Shown: positions 1 through 9,322 of the stretch, one piece after another
How positions within the stretch are numbered: the stretch's first letter is position 1
How the letters are laid out: each line of letters starts with the position of its first letter
Assembly: GCA_011947345.1 (NCBI GenBank)
Contig: JAAVTG010000405.1
Span: forward strand, 1-32,143
Reading direction: 5' to 3'
Length of the DNA stretch: 32,143 bases
Origin: Phytophthora quininea
Lineage: Eukaryota > Oomycota > Peronosporomycetes > Peronosporales > Peronosporaceae
Notes under the pieces: generated by a model
Told to the model about the DNA's origin: nothing
What the model saw: the letters and a program-made list of their open reading frames with translations, nothing else
The model's database searches: none
Made by a program: the position numbers and the translations under genes

Positions 1-961
1 GCCGGCCTCATCATCGCCGAAGCCTGCGCCGTCTCCGAGCAAGGCTTCGGCTGGTACGGGTCTCCGGGACTCTACACGGACGAGCAGCAGGAAGGCTGGC
101 GGAAGATCGTCGACGCGGTCCACGCCAAAGACGGCAAGATCTTCCTGCAGCTCTGGCACATGGGACGTCAGTCGCACCCGTCTTTCCACCCCGACAACCA
201 GGTCGTCTCGGCGTCCGCGACCAAGTGGGAGGACAGCCGCACCCGCAACGCCAACGGGGAGCACACGAGCTACGAGAAGGCTCGTGCATTGAAGACCGAT
301 GAGATCCCGGCCGTCGTCGACATGTACCGCGAGTGCGCCGAGAGAGCCAAAGCTGCTGGGTTCGATGGCGTGGAAGTGCACGGTGCCAACGGCTACCTGG
401 TGGACCAGTTCCTGCAGTCGTGCACGAACCACCGCACCGACAAATACGGCGGCTCATTCGAGAATCGCTACCGGTTCCTCGGCGAGATTCTGGACGCCCT
501 CATGACGGTCTATCCGGCGAATCGAATTGCGGTGCGTCTCTCTCCGAACGGCCAGTACGGAGCCATGGGTAGCCCCGACAATGCCGAGATGTTCACATAC
601 GTGTTCAAGCGTCTGTCGGAGCTCGGTTTGGTCTACTTGGCCATGCTGGACGGCCTCGGCTTCGGCTACTCGACCAAGAGCAGAACGCTGTCCTGCTTCG
701 ACGCCAAGAAGTTCTTCAAGGGAGCCGTTCTGGCCAACAACAGCTACGTCCGCGACACGGCCGAGGGTCATTCGCAGCGGGGCAGCCGACTTTGTCGGCT
801 TTTCGAGGCTCTACATCACCAACCCAGACCTGGCCGAGCGCTTCCAGAACGACTGGCCTTTGAACCCTCTGCCCGACCGTGAAGTGCTCTGGAACCCGTT
901 CAAGGGCGAGGAGGGCTACAACACCTTCCAGCGTCACCAGACCGTCGCGAACGGGGCGTAG
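1..961 (+). CDS. Old yellow enzyme family NAD(P)H:flavin oxidoreductase (OYE-1), 5' partial
   Basis: FMN-dependent ene-reductase of the OYE / 12-oxophytodienoate reductase family, which reduces activated C=C bonds of enones with NAD(P)H; presumably cytosolic. The window opens inside the gene at the segment AGLIIAEACAVSEQGFGWYG, so about 57 N-terminal residues are missing. Visible family motifs are LQLWHMGRQSHP, the catalytic HGANGY (His/Asn pair that binds the substrate carbonyl, then the Tyr proton donor), DKYGGSFENRYRF and RLSPNG (FMN site), and, in another frame, GAADFVGFSRLYITNPDL. The frame changes at a GGG run at 765-767; five G would give the family spacing (AEGVIRSGAAD), so two bases look lost. 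The stop is TAG at 959-961. It is clearly diverged from the two near-identical OYE copies downstream. The family is certain; the physiological substrate is unknown. Confidence 0.93.
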
Positions 962-1640
962 GTGAAATCAATTGATCAGTGACAAGTACGCTGCATCAAC
1001 CATCACCACTACACCAAAGAGAACAAAAGCTAAAAGAAAGGAAGCCTATGGCGCTTGGAGATAATTGGAGCAAGACAGCATCGAGTAGCAATTACCACGT
1101 TATGAATGAAATCGATTCAGACTGGCGAGCGGATCCCTTGGTCAATACGGCGGAATCGATCCGGATCATTTTGTTGTGCATTGAGAACTCCGTCCCCTGA
1201 AGCGCAGGGTGGACGACACGAGGTAGTTTTCTAGGCCGAGAAATGACTACGGCGATGGATTTCCCCAACACTCTGCTACCTCCAACGAGCATCGACATGT
1301 TTTCCCACCCCGGTATATCCCAGACCCTCATTTCTCACGAGTGCTGGCTGCTGTACAAACTACGCTACTAGCACGAGAATTGACGCTGGAGACTGCGAAC
1401 AATCGCGGTTTTGTAGCTTCGATTCGACTTGGCCAGTAACAAACTTCCGGGACAAATACATTTAGCGGCTTGGAATTTCGTGAAAGCTCATCGCGCCACT
1501 CATTCTTGGTTGCATCAAGCTCAAAATTCGAACTCATTGCAGCCACGACCTGAGGTAGCTGACGAATTATGTCGCGCCAACTGCAAAAGCATTTTCGATC
1601 AACAACAATTGGATGGTGCAGCAAAGGAATTCCCTTCGTG
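962..1640. other. Intergenic, no supported gene
   Basis: This stretch lies between the OYE-1 stop and the SWEET fragment. Open frames here are short, have no recognisable family signature and are mostly less GC-rich than the neighbouring genes. The minus-strand frame that continues from the SWEET fragment down to 1328 shows no further SWEET-like residues. Confidence 0.5.
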
Positions 1641-1649
1641 GCTAGAAAA

Positions 1650-1820
1650 ATATTCGCCTCCTGGTTGTATTTGAAATCTGAGCCCCATACAAGCAAACAG
1701 CGACAACATCGGCGATGAAACCCCAACGTGACGCCAAAGTTTTCTCGACTTTGCCCAGCACGCCGATAATCGCGTAGATAGTGACAATGCTCAAGAAGAT
1801 CCCCACCAGCGCGATCTTGC
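1650..1820 (-). pseudogene. SWEET transporter remnant (TM4-TM5 region)
   Basis: Read on the minus strand, this stretch encodes a segment with IVTIYAIIGVLGK followed by GFIADVVAVCLYGAQ. That aligns without gaps to the TM4-TM5 stretch of the group A SWEET at 22419-23242 (YAVVGGLGYTDQ, then GIICDVVAVCLYGAP). The invariant TM5 Pro is read as Gln, and the following residues (FKYNQEANIF in a second frame) only faintly resemble the KYKSAVFIN that should come next. TM1-TM3, TM6-TM7 and the tail are not detectable on either side. It is therefore a decayed, non-functional piece, about 16 kb from the intact SWEET array and separated from it by unrelated genes. Confidence 0.75.
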
Positions 1821-2038
1821 ATTGCAAGGTGAGCGATAGTTCCGTACACCAAACCAACACACGTCGACCACTTGCTGTGGCAATCTGTGTGACGGTATCA
1901 TACACTTCAACTTGAGCCCTACAAATTTCAAGTTCTCTGCGTGACGCTCGCCAAGACAAGCTGTTCGATGCAATCACGGCAGCGTGTTGCAGCCACTGAA
2001 GACACTGTAGAATGAATTTCTGAAAGAGGTTCAACGCT

Positions 2039-3793
2039 CTAGTTAACGCGGTATTTCTCTACTAGCCACGTGTTGATAAACTGGTTGGCGACAAACTCTC
2101 GTCCAGCGCGGCGGATTTTGGAGTACTTTGAAGCGAGGAACAGGACCACGTCAAAGTGGTCGTTGCTCGCAGCGCCCTCTATCGCCTTCGCCGACGAGCC
2201 TTCCGCTCGGTTTCCGTACAGCCACTGGACAACGTCAAGAAGCCCCATCGTAGCTGCTTCATCCATTGCGTTAGTCGTGCATCCCTCGGCTCTGTTCTCG
2301 TGCAGCCACTCCATTATGGCCAAGTGCCCTCCTCTCGCTGCCCCATCCATCGCTGCAGTAGAGCACCCGACCGATGCATTCTCATGGAGCCACTTAACCA
2401 TCTCAAAATGGCCGTTTGCCGCCGCGACGTCCATCGCATCTGTGGTTGGCTCTGTCCAGTAATGAACTCGCAGCCACTGCATCACATCAACATGGCCACC
2501 GGCTGCAGCTAGCTGGATAGCTGCAGAAGTACAAGTCGGCAGATTTTTGAATCTCGCGGACGACGGACTTCCACTCGACAAGCCGATACTGTGGAGGAAC
2601 TCGAGCACATGTCAATGCCCATTCGCAGCTGCTGCATCCATCGTCGTGTGCAAGTTCTTCCTACTGCCAAATTCTTCAAAGAGATCAACCACCGGGTCGT
2701 TTGCAAACTGCTCATAGAGCCACTGAACTACGTCCAAGTGTCCGTTGCTTACTGCTTCGTGCATCGTAGCAGGAGTGCACCGAGCCCGACACTCGCTGTA
2801 AAGATATTGGACAATGTCCAAATGGCCATTACGAGCGGCCAGGTCGATGGCTCTGCTTGCCGAAGTCCAGCCGAGATTCTGTTGCTTTAGCCACTGGACC
2901 ACTTTGAAATGACCATTCTCGGCAGCGCTGCAAAAGGCGTCTCCGTCCAGGAAGCCCAAGTCCTCATTCACTAGCATCTTCACGATCTCTAGGTGGCCAT
3001 TTGCAGCTGCGGCTTTGAGCGCCGTTCGACCCCCGCAAAGAGTTTTTGGTCCAGAAGCCACTGCATCATTGCCACGTCACCTCCTTCGGCGGCGAAGTCG
3101 AGGCGCGGAGGTTGCCAGTTCTCCGCGACCAGTCTCATGACCGAGTCAAAGTCTCCGTGTCTCGCCAACTGGTCTATGATCTCCTGGTTGCTGTGCATGT
3201 AGAAGCTGTTGAAGACGTTCTTGTACATCCAGATGACCAGGTCTCCGTGGCCTTCAATGGCAGCCGCCAACAGCGCGTTGCTCTCCCAGAATTTGACTTG
3301 GTGTGGCTTGTTGATCGGCATTCTAGCTCCAGGTCGAGTCAACTTCTTGTACTCGTTGTGAATATCGAGCAAGAGCTCCAAAATGTCTCGCTGTCCTTGT
3401 TGAGCCGCTGCCTCCACGGCTTCAACAGGAGCGACACAACCAACGAAGTGGTCGAGAAGCCACCGTACATTGCTAAGATGACCCCTTTGCACGCCGCGAT
3501 CGTGCCTTTGGCGAACTGGTCCTGGTAGTAGAACTGGTTGGTCCAGAGCAGTCGAGACGGACACCACGTGTTGGTGGGTAGGCACCACGCGTCGATCGCT
3601 GTCTCGGGTGTCTTGCTGAGCTCCCAGATGCGCTGCAGCAAAGGAGTAGAGCCCATGGCACACGCTTTTGCCAATGGCAGCGTCGACGAGCAGTCCAAAA
3701 GGCGGAAAGCGTTCCCGTCACATGCGAGAGCTCGGCGATCCCAGGCTTGGACCGAGCCACCACCAGCACACTGGTCATCGGAGACAGAGCCAT
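2039..3793 (-). CDS. Ankyrin-repeat protein, frame-broken
   Basis: Protein of about 585 residues built almost wholly of ankyrin-type repeats of the oomycete style, such as AAANGHLEIVKMLV, AAENGHFKVVQWLK, AARNGHLDIVQYLY and AAANGHFEMVKWLHENA. The likely start is ATG at 3793-3791; the reading frame continues upstream only from a GTG. The N-terminal 100 residues (SHVTGTLSAF, then LDCSSTLPLAKACAMGS) are the usual non-repeat cap. Three frame changes fall in base runs (A4 at 3697-3700, C4 at 3482-3485, C5 at 3030-3034), and each is repaired by one added base. Separately, an in-frame TGA at 2614-2612 cuts the seventh NGH unit with no shift of frame. The protein is probably a cytosolic interaction scaffold; partners cannot be read. 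If the TGA is real, the last 190 residues (several repeats) are lost. Confidence 0.85.
2612..2614 (-). other. In-frame TGA inside the ankyrin gene
   Basis: The frame before the stop (AAAANGH) and after it (HVLEFLHSIG) is the same. The distance from NGH to the next conserved Leu is the normal ankyrin spacing, so this is a point change and not an indel. Confidence 0.7.
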
Positions 3794-4314
3794 GACTCGA
3801 CCACGTACTTGTGCCACAGTCGATTGTCAAATGACTAGCCCAGACCTACACGAAGCTGAGGTTGTCGCCCCGTCGTGCGCCAAGTGTGACATGGCGACAG
3901 GTGGTTGCTTGCACGAGGGGCGGCAGTGCCGCAGAGATTCACTTGCGCTTCCAGGAGCTCGCGGAGCGCGTGGCGTCCATCTTGGGACCGAGTCTTGCAT
4001 CATGGCCGTGAATTGAAGACTCTGAGGGGCGCTCGAGTCGCGTCCGCTTCCGTCGAGGATCAAATCAAGACGTCGATGCCGTCCGAGGGTGGCAGGCAGC
4101 GCTGTTGCTTGCTGATGTGTCACCTGCTGGGGTTCGTCACGGCGCGGGATTTAACGGAGCATTGGTGGTCGTGTTGGCGGTCAGCAACCAAGCAGCGCAC
4201 CTGCAAGGAAGACTGAGACCGAGACATTTGCTGCGAGCTCACAACGCAGACAGTCGAGGCTTCTTGCCGTGGTGGATGTGTGTGCGTGTGGCTTTGTAGC
4301 TTGTCGAGATGAGA
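3794..4314. other. Intergenic between ankyrin 5' end and GPCR 3' end
   Basis: No coding region is supported. The stretch must hold the ankyrin promoter and the GPCR terminator, because both genes lie on the minus strand. No convincing Inr/FPR element was found. Open frames here are GC-driven and lack family motifs. Confidence 0.5.
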
Positions 4315-4930
4315 CTACTGCTTGCTGTCGGAGCTGTCGGCAGCAACTTGGTATCGAGCTAGGAAGCTTGGTCTTGCCACGACGAACGAAGTGATCCTGC
4401 CGCTGTTGGCCACCGACTGCTGGACAGGCTCCTTGGGGCGAATGAGCTTCGGCAGCAGCATCAACGACATAATGAGCACCGTGCAGAGCAATAATACGCC
4501 GGCGAAAAGACCGTATACGTGACGGCCGGCAGCTCCACGAGATACGACAGCGGCAGCATGACGACGCTGAAAACCACCAAGGCCAGGGCCGAGCCGAAGA
4601 TCCAATGCGCTTCCTGGAAGTTCTCCGATACGTTGCGGATCTGGAACGACAAGTACAGCCCTGCGCCCAGCAAGATGGCCTTCCAAAACAGCAGCAGAGC
4701 CGTGAAGGTGGAGCTGGAGCTCTTGCATTGAATTTCGCCCGCAACGCCACGGAACTCCGTGGAGATTTTCAACACAGTTATCGGTACTGGGTAGTCCTCG
4801 ATGAACCAGTAGGCAAAGAAGAGCAAGTCCCCGACGTAGAACGCGGCGAAGAGCTGGAGGATTTTGTCCCGCGTCATCTTGACGTGCTTGAGGGTGTTCC
4901 GTGTCAGGATCCGATAGACCCGCAGACACT

Positions 4931-5502
4931 TTAACACTTCTAGCCCCGAACTATACAGCATAAAGTTCCATGCTTTGGCAGCCGCCGTGGAAGCCACCAC
5001 CGTGATTGTCTAGCACTTCGTGCGCTAGCTGCCAGCAGCGCCTCCGATTCAGTTCGCCATTTGCTCGCTCAAGTCAAGCTCCGAGCTCCAGCTCCAGCGC
5101 AATGCACGACGTGTGCATCTGGCGACGAAGACCGCCGGAGGCCATGCTGCTAGAGGTCCCCTCGAGCCCGTGCTTGAGGGTAGACCTTGTGTGTCGAAGC
5201 CCCGTGGCTTCCCCAGTGTCGTATCAAGCTCAAGTGACCCCTCTCAACCAACCTCCAAGGCAGGAAGAAAATCAAGCAGAAGCGTCTACGCGACGGCGTA
5301 CCAGCTGTAGAAACAGTTAACTTATGGTACAGCCGTCATGACGAAGGCTTTTCCTCCGGCGTGGCGCCTTGAAAAACCTCAAGTGTCCTGTGTGCCCGCG
5401 GGTGGCATCAGGATAGCCTGTGGTCTCCGGCATTAACCTGCTGATGCTGTAGGAAAGGAGTAGCTACTAGCACGTCCCGGATAGCGGGGGTAAAGGGGTT
5501 AA
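4931..5502. mobile_element. Non-autonomous piggyBac-like element (MITE) with TTAA target-site duplication
   Basis: TTAA occurs at 4931-4934 and at 5499-5502, exactly where the GPCR frame is lost and regained. Read inward, the ends are TTAACACTTCTAGCCCCG and TTAACCCCTTTACCCCCG, imperfect terminal inverted repeats (13 of 18 bases match, with a shared CTAT just beyond). A TTAA target and C-rich ends are hallmarks of piggyBac-type elements. The 564-bp interior has no transposase frame, so it would depend on an enzyme supplied elsewhere. Removing one TTAA plus the interior (568 bp) joins the host codons ATG-TTA-AAG and gives the uninterrupted TM3 sequence FSALMLKCLRVYRIL. Assignment to the piggyBac superfamily is inference; the insertion itself is directly visible. 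Confidence 0.85.
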
Positions 5503-7151
5503 CATGAGAGCACTGAAGGTGGTGGTGAATCCTGTAGAGACCAACACCGGACGAAGACCGCAGAGCGCACTGGTTGGTTTGCCTGAATACGCGATCGCAG
5601 CGCCGCAGATGAACAATCCACCGATCAACATCAACGCCAGCATTTCAGGCTGCGACGCTCGGAAGACTGGCGTCTCTCGCTGTAGATACACCACACCAAT
5701 TGCTGCGAGTAGCAGAAGCGCTACAAGCACGGAGAACGTGACGATCAACGAGAAGAATGGGGACGACGTTGGGAGGTATTCGCAGTGGATCTGGATGGGG
5801 TCTGGCAAGCTCCATCCGTGCTCGCACTCTGCCGAGAGTGACTTGTTGCTTGGTTGAGGCAGCAGCCAGAAGTAGTTGACGGTGCGGTGACCACTAGAGT
5901 CGCAGTCGGAAATGTTATAGCGGAAGAATCTCGGATCGCACGCTGGCTTTGAGTCGACCCAACTGCGCCAAGTGGCCGCGTTCTTGTCAATCCAATCGCA
6001 CGTTCGGCTGGTGGTCAAAATACTAGGCAACTGGACTAAACCTCCGTCGCAGTTGTATGGCAGTGACTCGTTTGCGGGGTTTGGAACTACCCACTTGAAC
6101 TCGATCTGGCGAGTGTTGGAGTCGTTGCTGCAGCCCGTCAAGTCGTACGTCACGTGGGTATCAACCGAACAAAGTGGCAGCCGGTCGATCCACGTGCTCC
6201 ACTCGCTGTAGTTTGACCTGATCCAGTTGCACGCAGCTCGGAAGTGCGGGTCTGTTTCGTTGGGATCTTGCACTGTAGAATTGTACTCTGCCAGCAAATT
6301 GGTGATAGCGATGTCCGAGATGGAGAGCTTCGAGAGCAGCGATCCGATGGGCAGGTCCTCAATCAGCAGTGCTGCGTACTTCATGAGTTGCGACTGCGGA
6401 TAGTCCACGTCCACAGGATTGTTGGTGGGGCCACCATAGCCATTTTCCCCGTACTGTCCTGTTGCTTGCAGCACACGTTTCGGATCTGAGCGTGGAAGGA
6501 AGACCCGATCAAACAATCCTGCATACTTGACGTGAAACAAATCCGGTTCAAGTGGTAGAAAAGCACCGGTGTTCCTTTCTGCTGGGCGTCCAAGACGTAG
6601 TTCGTCATGCCTGCGTCTCCAAGAAAGCAAAAGTACGCAGGGATATCCAGGTTTGACAAGACGGCTTGGAAGTATCCTTGATCGTAGGTAGGCTCCATCA
6701 ACACCATCACAAGACACTCCCTCCAGCTTTCTCTCGAAGCGTGCAGGCGTACGAACGGGAGCAGTGGTCCTGACAGCCCAAGAAGCCGTCTCGACAGTAA
6801 GTTTCCTGCGGAGGAAAATACCCAGAACTGTTTCGGAAGGTGTTGGCGCTGAGAGCGTGGATAAGGTCATCTCTCGAGCGATATTGCATCCAGTACAAAG
6901 GGAAGAGCGGCGACGACTTGGCAGCTCCATCTAGCACGAAATTATGGGACGTATACGCTCCAGAAATGCCAGCGTAACCTGCACTCCCAGCGATATAGCT
7001 CTCGTTCGCGTATTCCTGCAGAGCCATCAGACTGGAGGGCCAAACCTCGACGTTCACGTGTGTCGGAGAACAAATACCGGAGCCGACCGACGACATCCGC
7101 TGAGTGATTTTGAGGTCGCGCCCCCTTGTAGATGGAGACTTCGTATCCGAT

Positions 7152-7215
7152 CTAGCAGCAAGACAAACATCGGCATTGAGCCAACGCCGGCAGAAGATGT
7201 TCGAGCGACACGTAC
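7152..7215 (-). other. GPCR intron, 64 nt, GT-AG
   Basis: On the minus strand the intron runs from GTACGTGTCG to TTGCTGCTAG. Splicing joins CAG-GAA-GTT to ATC-GGA-TAC (AQEV-IGYEV), which recreates the start of the second half of the binding domain. Reading through meets a TAG. Confidence 0.85.
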
Positions 7216-7868
7216 AACTTCCTGGGCGACGATGGCCAGCACCAGCGTGGACAAGACACTTGAGTCCCAACCGCCAGTATCCAAGACTAGGGAGCCATTT
7301 GCTCGACCATGGCTCGTGTCAGTTGCCCCCACGCCGTACAAAACTTCGCCGTTTGGCACACAGCCGTCCGAGTAAGCAGCTGTCGACGCTGTTCGCGAGT
7401 CATTGACCTGAATTTCACGGTTGGGATGGTCAACTACTTTGTCGTTCCGTTTGAGGCAACTTGACGAACCTGGTATCGTGCTGCGCTACGTGCAGGTTGT
7501 AGAAATGGATGCACAAGACGACCAGTAGAGTCTCGCGCTTGGCTGGAAATGTGCAGCTCCGCTTCCATTTGAGCCACCCATTCTGCAGTCAAACATGTGC
7601 CCAGTCGGCGATTGAGCGGTGGAGTTGAGCCAGCATCAGAGTGGAGGACAAGTATGCCGAAAACGACCGCAAGCAGCCGCAACAAAGTGAATGTAAAGGA
7701 TCCTGAATCCGTCCGAGGAAGACCACGACATGGAATTGGCATGGTCTGCTGAGATGCAGTCGCCGTGGAGCGAACCACAAGGACCTAAATCGGTCGACGA
7801 ACGTCCGTTAAAAGATGGATACGTTTTTGGCCAAGTGATAAAGCTTTGCTCTGTGTGATTCTAGCCGC

Positions 7869-9009
7869 TTACGGATGCTCCTGAGCCTTGCCATTCGTTG
7901 GCTTGTAGTGCTCGAACGTGTGGTAGCCCTTATCGCCCATGCTAGCATCCCAGAAGTACTTGTAGTCCGGCACGGGGTTGATCGGCCAGTCGTTCTGGAA
8001 ACGCTCGGCCAGGTCCGGGTTCGACATGAACAGCCGAGCAAAGCCGACGAAATCGGCGGCACCGCTGCGGATGACCCCTCGGCCGTGTCGCGCGTGTAGC
8101 TGTTGTTGGCCATGACGTTTCCCTTGAAGGCCTTCTTGGCGTCGAAACAGGACAGCGTGCGGCTCTCGGTCGAGTAGCCGAATCCAAAGCCGTCCAGCAT
8201 GGCCAGGTAAGCCAAGCCATGCTCTGACAGACGCTCGAAGGCGTACGTGAACATCTCGTTGTTGTCAGAGCTGCCCATGCCGCCGAACACGCCGTTCGGG
8301 GACAGACGCACACTGATGCGGCCTGCAGGATACACGGTCTTCAACGCCTCGACGATTTCATCGAGGAACCGGTAGCGGTTCTCGAACGAGCCGCCATACT
8401 TGTCCGTGCGCTGGTTCGTGGACGACTGCATGAACTGGTCCACCAGGTAGCCGTTGGCACCGTGCACCTCGACGCCGTCAAAGCCCGCGCGCTTGGCTCG
8501 GATAGCGCACTGACGGTACATCTCGACCACCTCCGGGATCTCTTCAGTCTTCAAGGCGCGAGCCTTCTCGAACCCCACACGCTCACCCTTGGCGTTGCGT
8601 GTGGTGCCGCCCTCATACTGAGTAGCTGACGCCGAGACGACCTGGTTGTCCGGGTGGAAGGAAGGGTGCGACTGGCGTCCCATGTGCCACAACTGCAGGA
8701 AAATCTTGGTACCCTTGGCGTGCACGCGGTCCACCAACTCCTTCCACTTCTTCTCGTGCGCATCCGTGAACAGCGCGGGGCTCCATACCAGCCGAATCCT
8801 TGCTCCGAGATGCCGCAGCCCTCGGTGATGAGCAGTCCAGCACCGGCACGCTGCTCGTAGTAGACCATGTTGCGTTCCAGCAGCTCGTGCGTCTCTGGGT
8901 CCGAGCGTGCTCGGGTGGTGGGGCCATACACGATGCGGTTCTTGATCTCGAGCCCCTCGCTCAGCTTGAGCGGAGTGAAGAGCTTGTAATCGGCCGTGAC
9001 AGAGGACAT
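7869..9009 (-). CDS. Old yellow enzyme family oxidoreductase (OYE-3), inverted duplicate
   Basis: Same family as the OYE at the window start, here complete: MSSVTADYKLFTPLKLSEG at the N-terminus, GPTTRARS at the FMN site, LQLWHMGRQSHP, catalytic HGANGY (His183, Asn186, Tyr188 on the frame-corrected sequence), DKYGGSFENRYRF, and SGAADFVGFARLFMSNPDL near the end. Length about 380 residues, normal for the family. ATG is at 9009-9007 and the stop TAA at 7871-7869. Two frame breaks occur: a G4 run at 8777-8780 (the copy at 13973 has five) and a C4 run at 8075-8078, where the same break exists in the other copies. It differs from OYE-2 by only a few residues (DQFMQ, RISVR, FGGMG versus DQLMQ, RIGVR, FGSMG). 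The gene faces away from OYE-2 across 4.9 kb. Confidence 0.93.
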
Positions 9010-9083
9010 TCTGGATCAGTGGTGGTGGTGGGGAAGGAGTCGCTTGATTGGGACTTGGCGGATTGAGGAATGAACCGAGCTGC
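7870..9083 (-). repeat. Inverted duplication, arm 1 (OYE-3 plus promoter)
   Basis: The region matches 13899-15113 in reverse orientation. Similarity begins at GCAGCTCGGTTCATTCC upstream of the start codon and ends within the last codons, so the duplicated block carries the gene and its core promoter but no 3' flank. Confidence 0.9.
9057..9076 (-). promoter_or_regulatory. Oomycete Inr+FPR core promoter of OYE-3
   Basis: The minus strand reads GGTTCATTCCTCAATCCGCC, which fits the oomycete initiator (TCAYTYY) followed by the flanking promoter region. It lies 48 bp upstream of the start codon. The identical element precedes OYE-2. Confidence 0.65.
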
Positions 9084-9322
9084 AGCTCTCTCATGCTGCG
9101 GAGGGCGTGCCACTGCATTCCTGTAGGTGTGACAGACTGAATGGGAGCTCTTTTCGATGAGCTAGCGTGGCAGTTGACGCAATGGCTTTGGCTTTTCACG
9201 TCACCAGAGCCGTTTACTAAAGCGATGGACATTCAGATGGTGATGACCACTCGAAATGATGACCACAAAAAGGGGGATGCGGTGTCTCATGACGAGGGCA
9301 AACTTTGCTGCTCATAATGAGT

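Larger units (their letters stand above)
4315..7742 (-). pseudogene. Class C (7tm_3, GABA-B-like) GPCR with binding-protein-like ectodomain, split by a TTAA element
   Basis: Receptor of about 930 residues. ATG at 7742-7740 opens a signal peptide (LLRLLAVVFGILVLHSDAGS). The ectodomain (about 50-480) resembles OpuAC-type periplasmic ligand-binding proteins: GGWDSSVLSTLVLAI, then across a 64-nt intron IGYEVSIYKG, then SPTHVNVEVW and PVLFLPLEPD-like segments. Two Trp/Cys modules follow (about 480-630), then seven membrane helices from SPFFSLIVTF onward. Class C signs are Cys-Gly at the start of TM3, LRVYRIL after TM3, and QC-SSSS-FTALLLFWKAILL with IRNVSENF around TM5. Runs at 7438-7440, 7121-7125, 6711-6712 and 6559-6562, plus a site near 4519-4530, each shift the frame by one base. 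A 568-bp element interrupts TM3, so this allele cannot make a full receptor as it stands. It would act at the plasma membrane as a G-protein-coupled sensor; the ligand is unknown. Confidence 0.85.

Noticed and set aside
4931..5502. Reading the GPCR interruption as an intron
   Set aside because: No GT-AG pair near the borders rejoins the TM3 codons, whereas the TTAA borders do so exactly.
7808..9232. 474-codon minus-strand frame spanning OYE-3
   Set aside because: It fuses an upstream shadow frame to the middle of OYE through the run error at 8777-8780. The real start is the ATG at 9009, as in OYE-2.
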